19,221 bases of DNA. Origin: Myxococcota bacterium. Lineage in GTDB: Bacteria > Myxococcota_A > UBA9160 > PR03. The stretch is from contig JASJBO010000087.1 in the NCBI GenBank assembly GCA_030066475.1, forward strand, positions 1 to 19,221. The letters are read 5' to 3'. The notes under the pieces were generated by a model, which saw only the letters and a list, made by a program, of their open reading frames with translations, was not told where the DNA came from and made no database searches. Shown here in pieces: positions 8,380-15,249 of this stretch. The number at the start of each line of letters is the position of its first letter. The stretch's first letter is position 1. The translations under genes were made by a program, and so were the position numbers.

Positions 8380-9675
8380 TTGTACGTCGCCGACCTCTCC
8401 ATCCGGGAGTTCCGCTGCATCTCGTGCGCGGACATCGAGTTCCTGCACCCCGACGCGCCGGACGCCGCTTCGCTCGAGCTCCCCAACGTCAACCTGCTCA
8501 CCGGGCTCAACGGCGGCGGAAAGTCCACCGTGCTCAAAGCGCTGGTTGCCGCCGCGCTGGGCCAGCCGCTCCGGGCGAGTGGCTTCGAGACCAGGGGCTG
8601 GGTGCGGCGCGCGAGCCAGCGCGACTGCCGGCTGCGCGTCGGGCTCCACCTCCACGCGACCGACGAGGCCCCCGGCGCCGAAGCGGATCCCGACTTCGGG
8701 GACCTCCGGGCGCTGCGTCTGACGACGCGCATCGCGCTGGGCTCGGAGGTGCTCGAGAGCGAGGACGGCGGCGACGTTGCCGCAGTCGCGAGCGACCCGG
8801 GGCCGGGCTTCTTCCTGGCCGGCTACGGCCCGTCGCGGCACGCCGCCAGCGCCGGAGAGGAGCGGGGCAGGCCGTGGATCCGCGGCGCGCGCCTGGAACG
8901 GGTCGCCAGCATGCTGGACGAGCGGGTCCCGCTGCAGCCGCTCGAGACCTGGCTGCCCGACTGCGCGAGTGCGGCGCCGGAGCGATACGCCCAGGTGGCC
9001 GAGCTGCTCGGGCGCACGATCCCGCCCAGCACGCGCTTCCTGGGCGAGCTCGAGGGCGGGGCCTACCTGTTCGAGCACGACGACGTCGCGGTGCCCTACG
9101 ACGCACTCTCGGAGGGTCTGCGCAGTCACATCGCTTGGATCGCCGACCTCCTCTACCACCTGCACACCGCCGCGCCGCCCGACGGGCGGCTCGACGCGCT
9201 CCCGGGCGTCGTGCTCGTCGACGAGATCGACCAGCGCCTGCACCCGCGCTGGCAGCTCGACGTCCTGGCCTGGGTCTCGGCGGCCTTCCCGCGGCTCCAG
9301 CTCCTGGTCACCTCGCACAGCCCGCTGCTCGCGGGGGGGCTGCGGCCCAGGAACATCGCCGTACTCGAGGCCGACCGCGACGCCGATGGCGTGGGCGCCG
9401 CGCGCACCCGCAGCGTGTCGGACGACGTGTTCGGACGCTCGGCGGACGGCGTGCTCACCAGCTCGTACTTCGACCTGGCCTCGACCCGGGCCGACCCGTT
9501 CCGCAAGCACCTGCGCGAGCTCGTGCGGCTCGCCCGCGAGGGCGATCGCGACGCGCCGCTCCAGCTGATGCGCGTGCTGGGCGACCCGCAGAAGATGAAG
9601 CGGGGCAAGGGCGGCGGCAAGGGCAAAGGCAAGGGGAAGAAGCGCGGCAAGGGGCGCAAGGGCTCGAAGCGATGA
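8380..9675 (+). CDS. AAA/ABC-type ATPase of a Septu-like (PtuA-like) defence module
   Basis: A 431-residue RecF/SMC-like ATPase. Walker A is GLNGGGKST (42-50), the signature-like LSEG is at 243-246, Walker B is VVLVDEID (277-284, Asp281 and Glu282) and the switch histidine lies in TSHSP (His313). This order identifies the AAA family found in OLD, PtuA and AbiEii-linked proteins. The central region between Walker A and the signature is short (no long coiled coil) and there is no TOPRIM domain, so it is not an OLD nuclease. The last 26 residues (406-431) are a Lys/Gly/Arg-rich tail, probably nucleic-acid-binding. The TTG start has GGAGG at 8371-8375. The ATG of an HNH nuclease overlaps its stop (ATGA). 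ATPase plus HNH is the architecture of Septu; calling this a Septu variant is inference from family and context. Confidence 0.8.
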   Translation: MYVADLSIREFRCISCADIEFLHPDAPDAASLELPNVNLLTGLNGGGKSTVLKALVAAALGQPLRASGFETRGWVRRASQRDCRLRVGLHLHATDEAPGAEADPDFGDLRALRLTTRIALGSEVLESEDGGDVAAVASDPGPGFFLAGYGPSRHAASAGEERGRPWIRGARLERVASMLDERVPLQPLETWLPDCASAAPERYAQVAELLGRTIPPSTRFLGELEGGAYLFEHDDVAVPYDALSEGLRSHIAWIADLLYHLHTAAPPDGRLDALPGVVLVDEIDQRLHPRWQLDVLAWVSAAFPRLQLLVTSHSPLLAGGLRPRNIAVLEADRDADGVGAARTRSVSDDVFGRSADGVLTSSYFDLASTRADPFRKHLRELVRLAREGDRDAPLQLMRVLGDPQKMKRGKGGGKGKGKGKKRGKGRKGSKR

Positions 9676-10574
9676 TCCGCTACCCGATCCGCCCCTCGAC
9701 CTGGCGGCGGCGCGTGGACGCCGCCTCGCGCGACTGGCTCCAGACGGCCCAGGCGCGCACCGACCGCTTCCGCGTGCTGGGGCGCTACGAAGGGGAGGGA
9801 CGCTCCTCGATCTGGAGCCGGATCAAGCGGGTGTACATGGAGCTGCAGGGCTTCAAGTGCGGCTTCTGCGAGCGCCGCCTCGAGAAGTCGGCGTTCGGCA
9901 ACATCGAGCACGACGTCGAGCACTTCCGCCCCAAGAAGAGCGTCAAGCTCTGGCCCTCCCCGAAGCAGCGCCGCGAGCGCGACATCACCGTCGACCAGGA
10001 GCTGGGCCTCGGGCTCGGCGAAGCCGCGGAGCCCGGCTACTTCCTGCTCGCCTACCACATCGAGAACTACCTGATCAGCTGCAAGACCTGCAACTCCACG
10101 CTCAAGTCGAACAGCTTCCCCGTCGCGCGCGCCCGCCAGACCGGGGGCGACACGCCGCGCAACATGAAGGGGGAGCGCCCCTACCTGATCTACCCGATCG
10201 GCGCCGTCGACACCGACCCGCGGCGCCTGATCACCTTCGAGGGCGTCACGCCGGTGCCCGTCGCCGCCAGCGGCCATCGGCGCGCCCGCGCGCTGGTGAC
10301 GATCGAGTTCTTCGAGCTCGACACGCGCGAGGTGCTGCTCGAGGAGCGCGCCGAGAAGATCCTGGCGCTCCACGTCGCGCTGGCGGCGGCCGACGATCCC
10401 GACCCCGTGACGGCGGCCGCCGCCCAGCTCATGGTCGAGCGGCTCACGGCCGACGACAGCCCGCACGCCAACTGCTCGCTGCGCCACCGCCAGCTCGCGG
10501 CGAGCGACCCGGGCCGCGCCAACGACGTCGCCGAGGCGGCCCTGCGGTTCCTGGCGGGGATGGCCGGCGGCTGA
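9672..10574 (+). CDS. HNH endonuclease, PtuB-like (TIGR02646-type) effector
   Basis: A 300-residue HNH nuclease translated from an ATG that overlaps the ATPase stop codon. The zinc-binding and catalytic residues are in the expected order: Cys63 and Cys66 in KCGFCERRL, then IEHDVEHFRPK with the His80/His84 region of the HNH active site, then YHIENYLISCKTCNSTLKS with Asn132, Cys137, Cys140 and Asn141. This CxxC - EHFxPK - N - CxxCN pattern is that of the TIGR02646/PtuB group. About 45 residues, including a charged and Gly/Leu-rich stretch, separate the first half of the site from the second. The C-terminal half (200-300) is helical with no recognised motif. The likely role is cutting DNA or RNA when licensed by the ATPase, as in Septu. 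Its target is unknown. Confidence 0.82.
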   Translation: MIRYPIRPSTWRRRVDAASRDWLQTAQARTDRFRVLGRYEGEGRSSIWSRIKRVYMELQGFKCGFCERRLEKSAFGNIEHDVEHFRPKKSVKLWPSPKQRRERDITVDQELGLGLGEAAEPGYFLLAYHIENYLISCKTCNSTLKSNSFPVARARQTGGDTPRNMKGERPYLIYPIGAVDTDPRRLITFEGVTPVPVAASGHRRARALVTIEFFELDTREVLLEERAEKILALHVALAAADDPDPVTAAAAQLMVERLTADDSPHANCSLRHRQLAASDPGRANDVAEAALRFLAGMAGG

Positions 10575-10592
10575 CGGGCGGGCGACGCGCCC

Positions 10593-11321
10593 CTACCCGG
10601 TGGGACCGCTCCCGACTCGGCGGTGCCGTCGCATGCTCGTACCGAGCACCAGCCCGGTCAACACCAGCGTGAGCGACGACGGCTCCGGGATCTGCGACAC
10701 CCGGAAGGTGTAGCTCTCGAGCGTGGCGCCCGTCGACAGGGCGAAGTCGCTGAAGAGGCCGATGTTGTGGCGCGCCGTGATGGCGCTGGTCGGCGCGAAG
10801 TCCAAGGTGTCGTCGAACAGCACCGACGAGACGAAGGTACCGTCGGTGATCTCCAGATCGGCGAGGAAGTTGGTGGAGGGGACCCGCGCCTCGACCTCCC
10901 ACTCGTCGTCGGCGCCGAACGTGTTGTTGCCGGCACGCAGGCTGCCGTCCTTCATCGTGTTCGCGCCGCCCACGTCGGTGACGCTGAACGAGAACGCGTA
11001 GATGATCTCCTCGGCGCTCGACGTCGAGAGCTCGCCGTTCGAGTTGAACCGGAAGCCGGGGCCGGGATCGAGCCCCGCGTCGTCGAGGCCGGTCAGGCTG
11101 ATCGTGCCCTCGTCGACGGTCACGTTGCCGGCGTCGGCCAGGACCGAGAAGCTGTGGAAGCGCAGGCTTCCCGCCGTGATCGTGCCGCCGGCGGTGAGCT
11201 GGGTCATGGTGCAGGTATCGCCCCCGCCGCAGCCCGTCGTGACCACGGTGGCGTGCGCCGTCGAGCCGAATGTGACGAGTAGAGCCAGAGCGGCCAGGAG
11301 CGTCGGAGCCAAGAGTTTCAT
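10593..11321 (-). CDS. PEP-CTERM sorted secreted protein
   Basis: A 242-residue exported protein of unknown function. The signal peptide is at residues 1-24 (MKLLAPTLLAALALL, ending near AHA). The C-terminus has the PEP-CTERM sorting signal: IPEPSS at 211-216, a hydrophobic helix to about 229, then the basic cluster RRHRR. In Gram-negative bacteria this tripartite tail is recognised and removed by exosortase, and the product is delivered to the cell surface or extracellular polymer. The middle is beta-rich with Thr/Ser/Gly and two closely spaced cysteines (31 and 37), as is usual for this variable family. The ATG has GAGGG upstream. No exosortase gene is in the window. The gene converges on the HNH gene with only 18 bp between stops. 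Confidence 0.88.
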   Translation of the reverse strand: MKLLAPTLLAALALLVTFGSTAHATVVTTGCGGGDTCTMTQLTAGGTITAGSLRFHSFSVLADAGNVTVDEGTISLTGLDDAGLDPGPGFRFNSNGELSTSSAEEIIYAFSFSVTDVGGANTMKDGSLRAGNNTFGADDEWEVEARVPSTNFLADLEITDGTFVSSVLFDDTLDFAPTSAITARHNIGLFSDFALSTGATLESYTFRVSQIPEPSSLTLVLTGLVLGTSMRRHRRVGSGPTG

Positions 11322-11533
11322 TGCCAGCCCTCGTTTGCCTTCCCAGGCGGCGGCGAGCCAGACGCACCCCCGTGGCCCGGACGACTCGCGCTGCCACCAC
11401 CAAGGTGGACACTTCTACTTCCGAGGTGTCGAGTCGCCGAAGAATTGCGGCTCGAAGCGCCGAGAAACGCGCCGCTGCGCGCGCCCGCGGGGAGACTGCG
11501 GCGTTTCGCCACGGCCCATGGAGGGAATCCGCG
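11322..11533. promoter_or_regulatory. Divergent intergenic region between two secreted-protein genes
   Basis: About 210 bp lie between the PEP-CTERM gene and the divergent secreted-protein gene. It must hold both promoters and perhaps a shared regulatory site. I found ribosome-binding sites at both ends (GAGGG for the left gene, GGAGGG at 11520-11525 for the right). I found no convincing promoter boxes or strong dyad. The frame open on the plus strand through this stretch is arginine-rich and looks non-coding. Confidence 0.4.
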
Positions 11534-12163
11534 ATGAGCAACCCGACCCGATCCACGATTGCCGCGCTCGCCGTCGCTGGTCTGCTGGCCCCTGCCGGCG
11601 CCGCGCTCGCCGACACGGCCAACGACACCGGCTTCCTGCAGTGCCCCTACGAGTGCAAGCTGTTCCCGCCCCAGGCGCCGTCGTTCTACCAGGAGCAGAC
11701 CACGCTGATGATCATGAACGGCGACCAGCCCACCACGGAGCCGCCGCACCCGACCACGCGGGTCGCCTACCTCGCCTTCCTGAACGGCAACGAGCGCGTC
11801 CTCGGCTGGACGCGCGTGGGGCTCACGCCGCGCGACCTCGACGAGCTGAACGTCTGCTTCACCATCACCAATGGCACGGGCGCCGCGCCGCCCCCCGCCG
11901 GCCTGGTACTGGTCGCGGTCGACTCCCTCGTCGCGGGCGTGCCGCCCCGGGACGTCGACGTCTCGGTGAAGAACCCGGTCGGGCGGATGAGCCTGGAGAA
12001 CCCCGAGGTCTTCGACGGCCGCGTCGTCGGCGTGGGCAAGACCTCGTGCTTCGAGGTCAACGCGAACCCGGCACGGCTGATCGACGAGCTCGTCTCGAAC
12101 CCGGACCAGCCGCCCTGGAACCCCGTGCTGATCGAGAAGACCGAGGACTTCATCATCCAGTAG
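11534..12163 (+). CDS. Secreted protein of unknown function
   Basis: I do not recognise this 209-residue protein. It has a clear Sec signal peptide (residues 1-26: a polar start, then AALAVAGLLAPAGAALA) with probable cleavage before DTAN. The mature part has four cysteines (37, 41, 108 and 172), which could form two disulfides, and is rich in beta-prone segments (VAYLAFLNG, VCFTITNGTG, LVLVAVDSLVAG). It has no membrane anchor, lipobox or sorting tail, so it should be periplasmic or extracellular. I chose the ATG at 11534 because it gives the signal peptide and has GGAGGG 8 bp upstream. A longer frame begins at 11321 but adds only an Arg-rich segment. It is divergent from a PEP-CTERM gene and is followed by a strong terminator hairpin. 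Confidence 0.75.
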   Translation: MSNPTRSTIAALAVAGLLAPAGAALADTANDTGFLQCPYECKLFPPQAPSFYQEQTTLMIMNGDQPTTEPPHPTTRVAYLAFLNGNERVLGWTRVGLTPRDLDELNVCFTITNGTGAAPPPAGLVLVAVDSLVAGVPPRDVDVSVKNPVGRMSLENPEVFDGRVVGVGKTSCFEVNANPARLIDELVSNPDQPPWNPVLIEKTEDFIIQ

Positions 12164-12170
12164 GCGGCGC

Positions 12171-12216
12171 CCGCCCGGGGGGCGGGCTGCGCCCCCCGGG
12201 CGGAGGGTTATCTTCC
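12171..12216 (+). terminator. Strong intrinsic-terminator-like hairpin
   Basis: A perfect 14-bp stem (12171-12184 pairing with 12190-12203, arms CCGCCCGGGGGGCG and CGCCCCCCGGGCGG) with a 5-base loop starts 7 bp after the stop of the secreted-protein gene. AGGGTTATCTT follows, a weak T-rich tail. It should end the transcript before the tRNA gene that begins 23 bp beyond the stem. Confidence 0.75.
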
Positions 12217-12226
12217 CCGTCGGCAC

Positions 12227-12303
12227 GCGCCGGTAGCTCAGCTGGATAGAGCACCAGGCTTCGAACCTGGGGGTCGGGGGTTCGAATCCCTCCCGGCGTG
12301 CCA
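12227..12303 (+). tRNA. tRNA-Arg (anticodon UCG)
   Basis: All four arms fold. The acceptor pairs GCGCCGG with CCGGCGT (the first pair is G-U). The D-arm is GCTC-AGCTGGATA-GAGC, the anticodon arm CCAGG-CTTCGAA-CCTGG, the variable loop GGGTC, and the T-arm GGGGG-TTCGAAT-CCCTC. The anticodon TCG sits correctly after T33 and reads the arginine codon CGA, and possibly CGG. The CCA end is encoded (12301-12303). The total is 77 bases. It stands alone, 23 bp after a terminator stem and 143 bp from the convergent ppdK gene. Confidence 0.96.
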
Positions 12304-12433
12304 TTTCACTTCGCTTACGACTTCGCCGAGTCGCGTACCAGGTTTTCGGCCTGAGAGCCTGAGAGTCTGGGACATGCGTTCGCAGCCTGAACCCCCGATC
12401 ACCCAGCTCGACCTGACACCCGTCCTTCAGGCC

Positions 12434-12465
12434 CCTCGAATGAGGATCATCCTGCGGACAGGATG
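12434..12465 (-). terminator. Tandem hairpins at the end of ppdK
   Basis: CATCCTG-CGGA-CAGGATG (12448-12465) forms a 7-bp stem overlapping the ppdK stop codon. CCTC-GAAT-GAGG (12434-12445) forms a second, smaller one just beyond it on the minus strand. Neither is followed by a clear U-run, so they are weak terminator or 3'-stabiliser candidates. Confidence 0.35.
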
Positions 12466-15215
12466 TTGGCGTGAGCTGCCGCCAGGCGCGCGATGGGTAC
12501 GCGGGGCGCCGAGCAGGACACGTAGTCCAATCCCGTTTCGTGGCAGAAACGGATCGAGGCGGGGTGTCCGCCGTGTTCTCCGCAGATCCCCACCTTCAAT
12601 TCGGGCTTGGTACGGCGTCCCCACTCTACAGCCAGGCTCATCAGACGACCCACGCCCTTGATGTCCAGGACCTCGAAGGGGTTGTCCTGGAGGACGCTTC
12701 GCTCGTTGTACATGGGCAGGAACTTGTTCTCCGCATCCTCTCGGCTGAAGGAGAAGGTGGCCTGGGTGAGGTCGTTGGTGCCGAAGGAGAAGAAGTTGGC
12801 GACCGTAGCCAGATTGTCGGCACGCAAGCAGGCGCGTACGACCTCCATCATGCTGCCGAACTGGTAGTGGAGTTCGACGCCGTAGGTGGACTCCACGGCC
12901 TTGTGGGCATTCTCCACGTACTCCCTTACCCGAGTCAGCTCCTGAGCCGTGCACACCTGGGGCACCATGATCTCGGGGTGCACCTCGATGCCCTCCTTGA
13001 CGCACTCCGCAGCGGCTTCCAGGACGGCGCGGATCTGCATGGTGTAGATCTCGGGATAGGTGAGGCCCAGGCGCACACCCCGATGCCCGAGCATTGGGTT
13101 GATCTCGCGGAGCGCCTTGGCCTTGCGCAGGATCGTCTCCTTTCGGGCCAGAACGCTGTCTACCAGCCGCGTGTTACCCATCTCGGCGATGGCCTGGGGC
13201 AGCCTGCTCGCTGCAGGGGAAGCCTCCGCGCCCAGCAGCGAGACGGTGTCCGCGAGCACCTCCATGCCGTGCACCGCACCACGAAGCTCCCGCAGGTGGG
13301 AGATCTCATCCTCCAGCTGCTGCTCCGAAGGCAGGAACTCGTGGATGGGCGGGTCCAGCAGGCGAATCGTGACCGGTCGGGGCGACATCTCCTTGAACAG
13401 ACCCCTGAAGTCCGACCTCTGGATGGGCAGCAGCTTGTCCAGCGCTGTCTGACGCTCCTCCTGGGTGTCGGCCACGATCATCTCCAGCACGATGGGCAGG
13501 CGATCGGATGCGTTGAACATGCGCTCGGTACGGCACAGGCCGATCCCCATCGCGCCGTATTTGATGGCACGCCGCGCGTCGTCCGGGGTGTCCGCATTGG
13601 CCATCACCTTCAGTTGGGCCGACTCGTCCGCCCAGGACAGGAGGGTCTTGAGCTCCTCCGAGAAATCCGCCTCCACCATCGGCACCTCACCGAGGTAGAT
13701 ATTGCCGGTGGTCCCGTCCAGGGTGATGACGTCGCCCTCCTTCACCACTGCATCGCCCGCGAACGCCTCGCGAAGCTGCGTGTCGACCTCGATGCCCTCG
13801 GCCCCGGCCACACAGGGCTTGCCCATGCCGCGGGCGACCACCGCCGCGTGGGAGGTCTTGCCGCCGCGGCTGGTCAGAATGCCCTGGGAGGCGAAGAAGC
13901 CGTGGATATCCTCCGGCTTGGTCTCCTCGCGCACCAGGATCACCTTCAATCCCTGCTTGCCCAGAGCCTCGGCCCGGTCGGCGTCGAAGACGGCCTGTCC
14001 GCTCGCCGCACCGGGCGAAGCGGCCAGACCCCTGGCCATCGCGTTGGCGCGGTAGTACGGGTCGAGGCGCGGATACAGCATCTGCTCCAGATGCTCCGGA
14101 TTCACCCGCAGCAGGGCCTCCTCCCTGCTGATCAAGCCATCCCGCTCCATTTCCACGGAGGTGCGCACCATGGCGCTGGCATTCATCTTGCCGTTGCGGG
14201 TCTGCAGGCAGTAGAGCGTCCCCTTCTCGATCGTGAACTCGAAGTCCTGGATCTCGCGGTAGTGCCGCTCCAGCTTTTCCCGCAGATCCTTGAGCTGGCG
14301 GTAGAGGTCGGGCATCTCCTCGCGCATCTCCTGCACCGGCTTTGGGGTGCGGATGCCTGCAACCACGTCCTCGCCCTGGGCATTGACCAGGTACTCCCCG
14401 TACAGGTGATTCTCGCCGGTGGCGGGACTTCGCGTGAAAGCGACCCCTGTGGCGCTGTCGTTGCCCAGATTGCCGAACACCATGGTGACCACGTTCACGG
14501 CCGTGCCGTTGGCCATCTCGGGTGTGATCTGGAACTCCCTTCGGTAGTCCACGGCGCGCTTGCCCATCCAGGAGTCGAAGACCGCCGTGATGGCGATCTC
14601 CAGTTGCTCGACGGGATCCTCGGGGAACGGCTTGCCCGTGTGGTCGCGAACCACCTGCAGGAACCGCTCGCTGATCTCACGCAGGTCTTCCGCCTGCAGG
14701 GCGACGTCGACCCCCGCCCCCACCTGCTCCTTGACGATCTCGAACTGCTCGTCGAATACCTCGTCGGGCACGTTCAGAGCGACTTTGCCGAAGAGCTGGA
14801 CGAATCGGCGGTAGGCGTCGTAGCCGAAGCGCTCGTTGCCGGTCTGACGGATCAGGCCCGAGAGCGTCTTCTTGTTCAGCCCCAGATTCAAGACGGTGTC
14901 CATCATGCCCGGCATGGACATGGCGGAGCCGGAACGCACCGAGACCAGCAGCGGATTCTCCGCCTCGCCGAAGCGCTTGCCGGTCTTGCCCTCCAGGACC
15001 TGCATCTGGGCGCGCACCTCGTCCATCAAGCCCTTCGGCACGCTGCGGTCGGGGGCATCCAGGTAGGAGAGGCAGGCTTCGGTGCTGATGACGAAGCCCG
15101 GCGGTACGTTGAGGCCGATCTGGGTCATCTCGCACAGGTTGGCCCCCTTGCCGCCGAGCAGCTTCTTGTCACTACCGTTGCCCTCTTCGAAGGCATAGAC
15201 CCACTTCTTGCTCAT
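12447..15215 (-). CDS. ppdK: Pyruvate, phosphate dikinase
   Basis: A 922-residue enzyme interconverting pyruvate, ATP and phosphate with phosphoenolpyruvate, AMP and pyrophosphate. The order is an N-terminal ATP-grasp domain (GGKGANLCEM at 21-30; SVRSGSAMSMPGMMDTVLNL at 92-111), then the swivelling phosphohistidine domain with catalytic His456 in LTSRGGKTSHAAVVARGMG, then the C-terminal PEP/pyruvate barrel (FGSMMEVVRACL, FFSFGTNDLTQATF, and GICGEHGG with catalytic Cys878). The length and all key residues match complete bacterial enzymes. I prefer the ATG at 15215 ([18 protein letters not shown] upstream) over one six codons earlier. Its base composition and third positions are clearly less GC-rich than the flanking genes, suggesting transfer. 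A 16-bp palindrome sits just upstream, in the promoter area. Confidence 0.97.
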   Translation of the reverse strand: MSKKWVYAFEEGNGSDKKLLGGKGANLCEMTQIGLNVPPGFVISTEACLSYLDAPDRSVPKGLMDEVRAQMQVLEGKTGKRFGEAENPLLVSVRSGSAMSMPGMMDTVLNLGLNKKTLSGLIRQTGNERFGYDAYRRFVQLFGKVALNVPDEVFDEQFEIVKEQVGAGVDVALQAEDLREISERFLQVVRDHTGKPFPEDPVEQLEIAITAVFDSWMGKRAVDYRREFQITPEMANGTAVNVVTMVFGNLGNDSATGVAFTRSPATGENHLYGEYLVNAQGEDVVAGIRTPKPVQEMREEMPDLYRQLKDLREKLERHYREIQDFEFTIEKGTLYCLQTRNGKMNASAMVRTSVEMERDGLISREEALLRVNPEHLEQMLYPRLDPYYRANAMARGLAASPGAASGQAVFDADRAEALGKQGLKVILVREETKPEDIHGFFASQGILTSRGGKTSHAAVVARGMGKPCVAGAEGIEVDTQLREAFAGDAVVKEGDVITLDGTTGNIYLGEVPMVEADFSEELKTLLSWADESAQLKVMANADTPDDARRAIKYGAMGIGLCRTERMFNASDRLPIVLEMIVADTQEERQTALDKLLPIQRSDFRGLFKEMSPRPVTIRLLDPPIHEFLPSEQQLEDEISHLRELRGAVHGMEVLADTVSLLGAEASPAASRLPQAIAEMGNTRLVDSVLARKETILRKAKALREINPMLGHRGVRLGLTYPEIYTMQIRAVLEAAAECVKEGIEVHPEIMVPQVCTAQELTRVREYVENAHKAVESTYGVELHYQFGSMMEVVRACLRADNLATVANFFSFGTNDLTQATFSFSREDAENKFLPMYNERSVLQDNPFEVLDIKGVGRLMSLAVEWGRRTKPELKVGICGEHGGHPASIRFCHETGLDYVSCSAPRVPIARLAAAHANILSAG

Positions 15216-15233
15216 TGCCCTGTCCCGCCCCAT

Positions 15234-15249
15234 CTGAGTGATCGCTCAG
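15234..15249. promoter_or_regulatory. Palindromic operator-like site upstream of ppdK
   Basis: CTGAGTGATCGCTCAG is a 16-bp inverted repeat with one mismatched pair. It lies about 19 bp upstream of the ppdK start codon. The TGAnTGATCnnTCA form resembles TetR-family operators, so repression of ppdK by such a regulator is plausible (inference). No regulator gene is adjacent. Confidence 0.45.

Noticed and set aside
5062..9510. A 1482-codon open frame on the minus strand across the efflux pump and ATPase genes
   Set aside because: It is antisense to genes with clear motifs. Its product is rich in His, Arg and Gln repeats, and the frame stays open only because high GC makes stop codons rare.
6819..9671. 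A long plus-strand frame preceding and fused in frame to the HNH gene
   Set aside because: It is an out-of-frame shadow of the pump and ATPase genes. The HNH domain begins at the ATG at 9672, which overlaps the ATPase stop.
10575..10592. A terminator between the convergent HNH and PEP-CTERM genes
   Set aside because: Only a short GGGCG/CGCCC pairing is present in the 18-bp gap, with no T-run, so the evidence is too weak to call.
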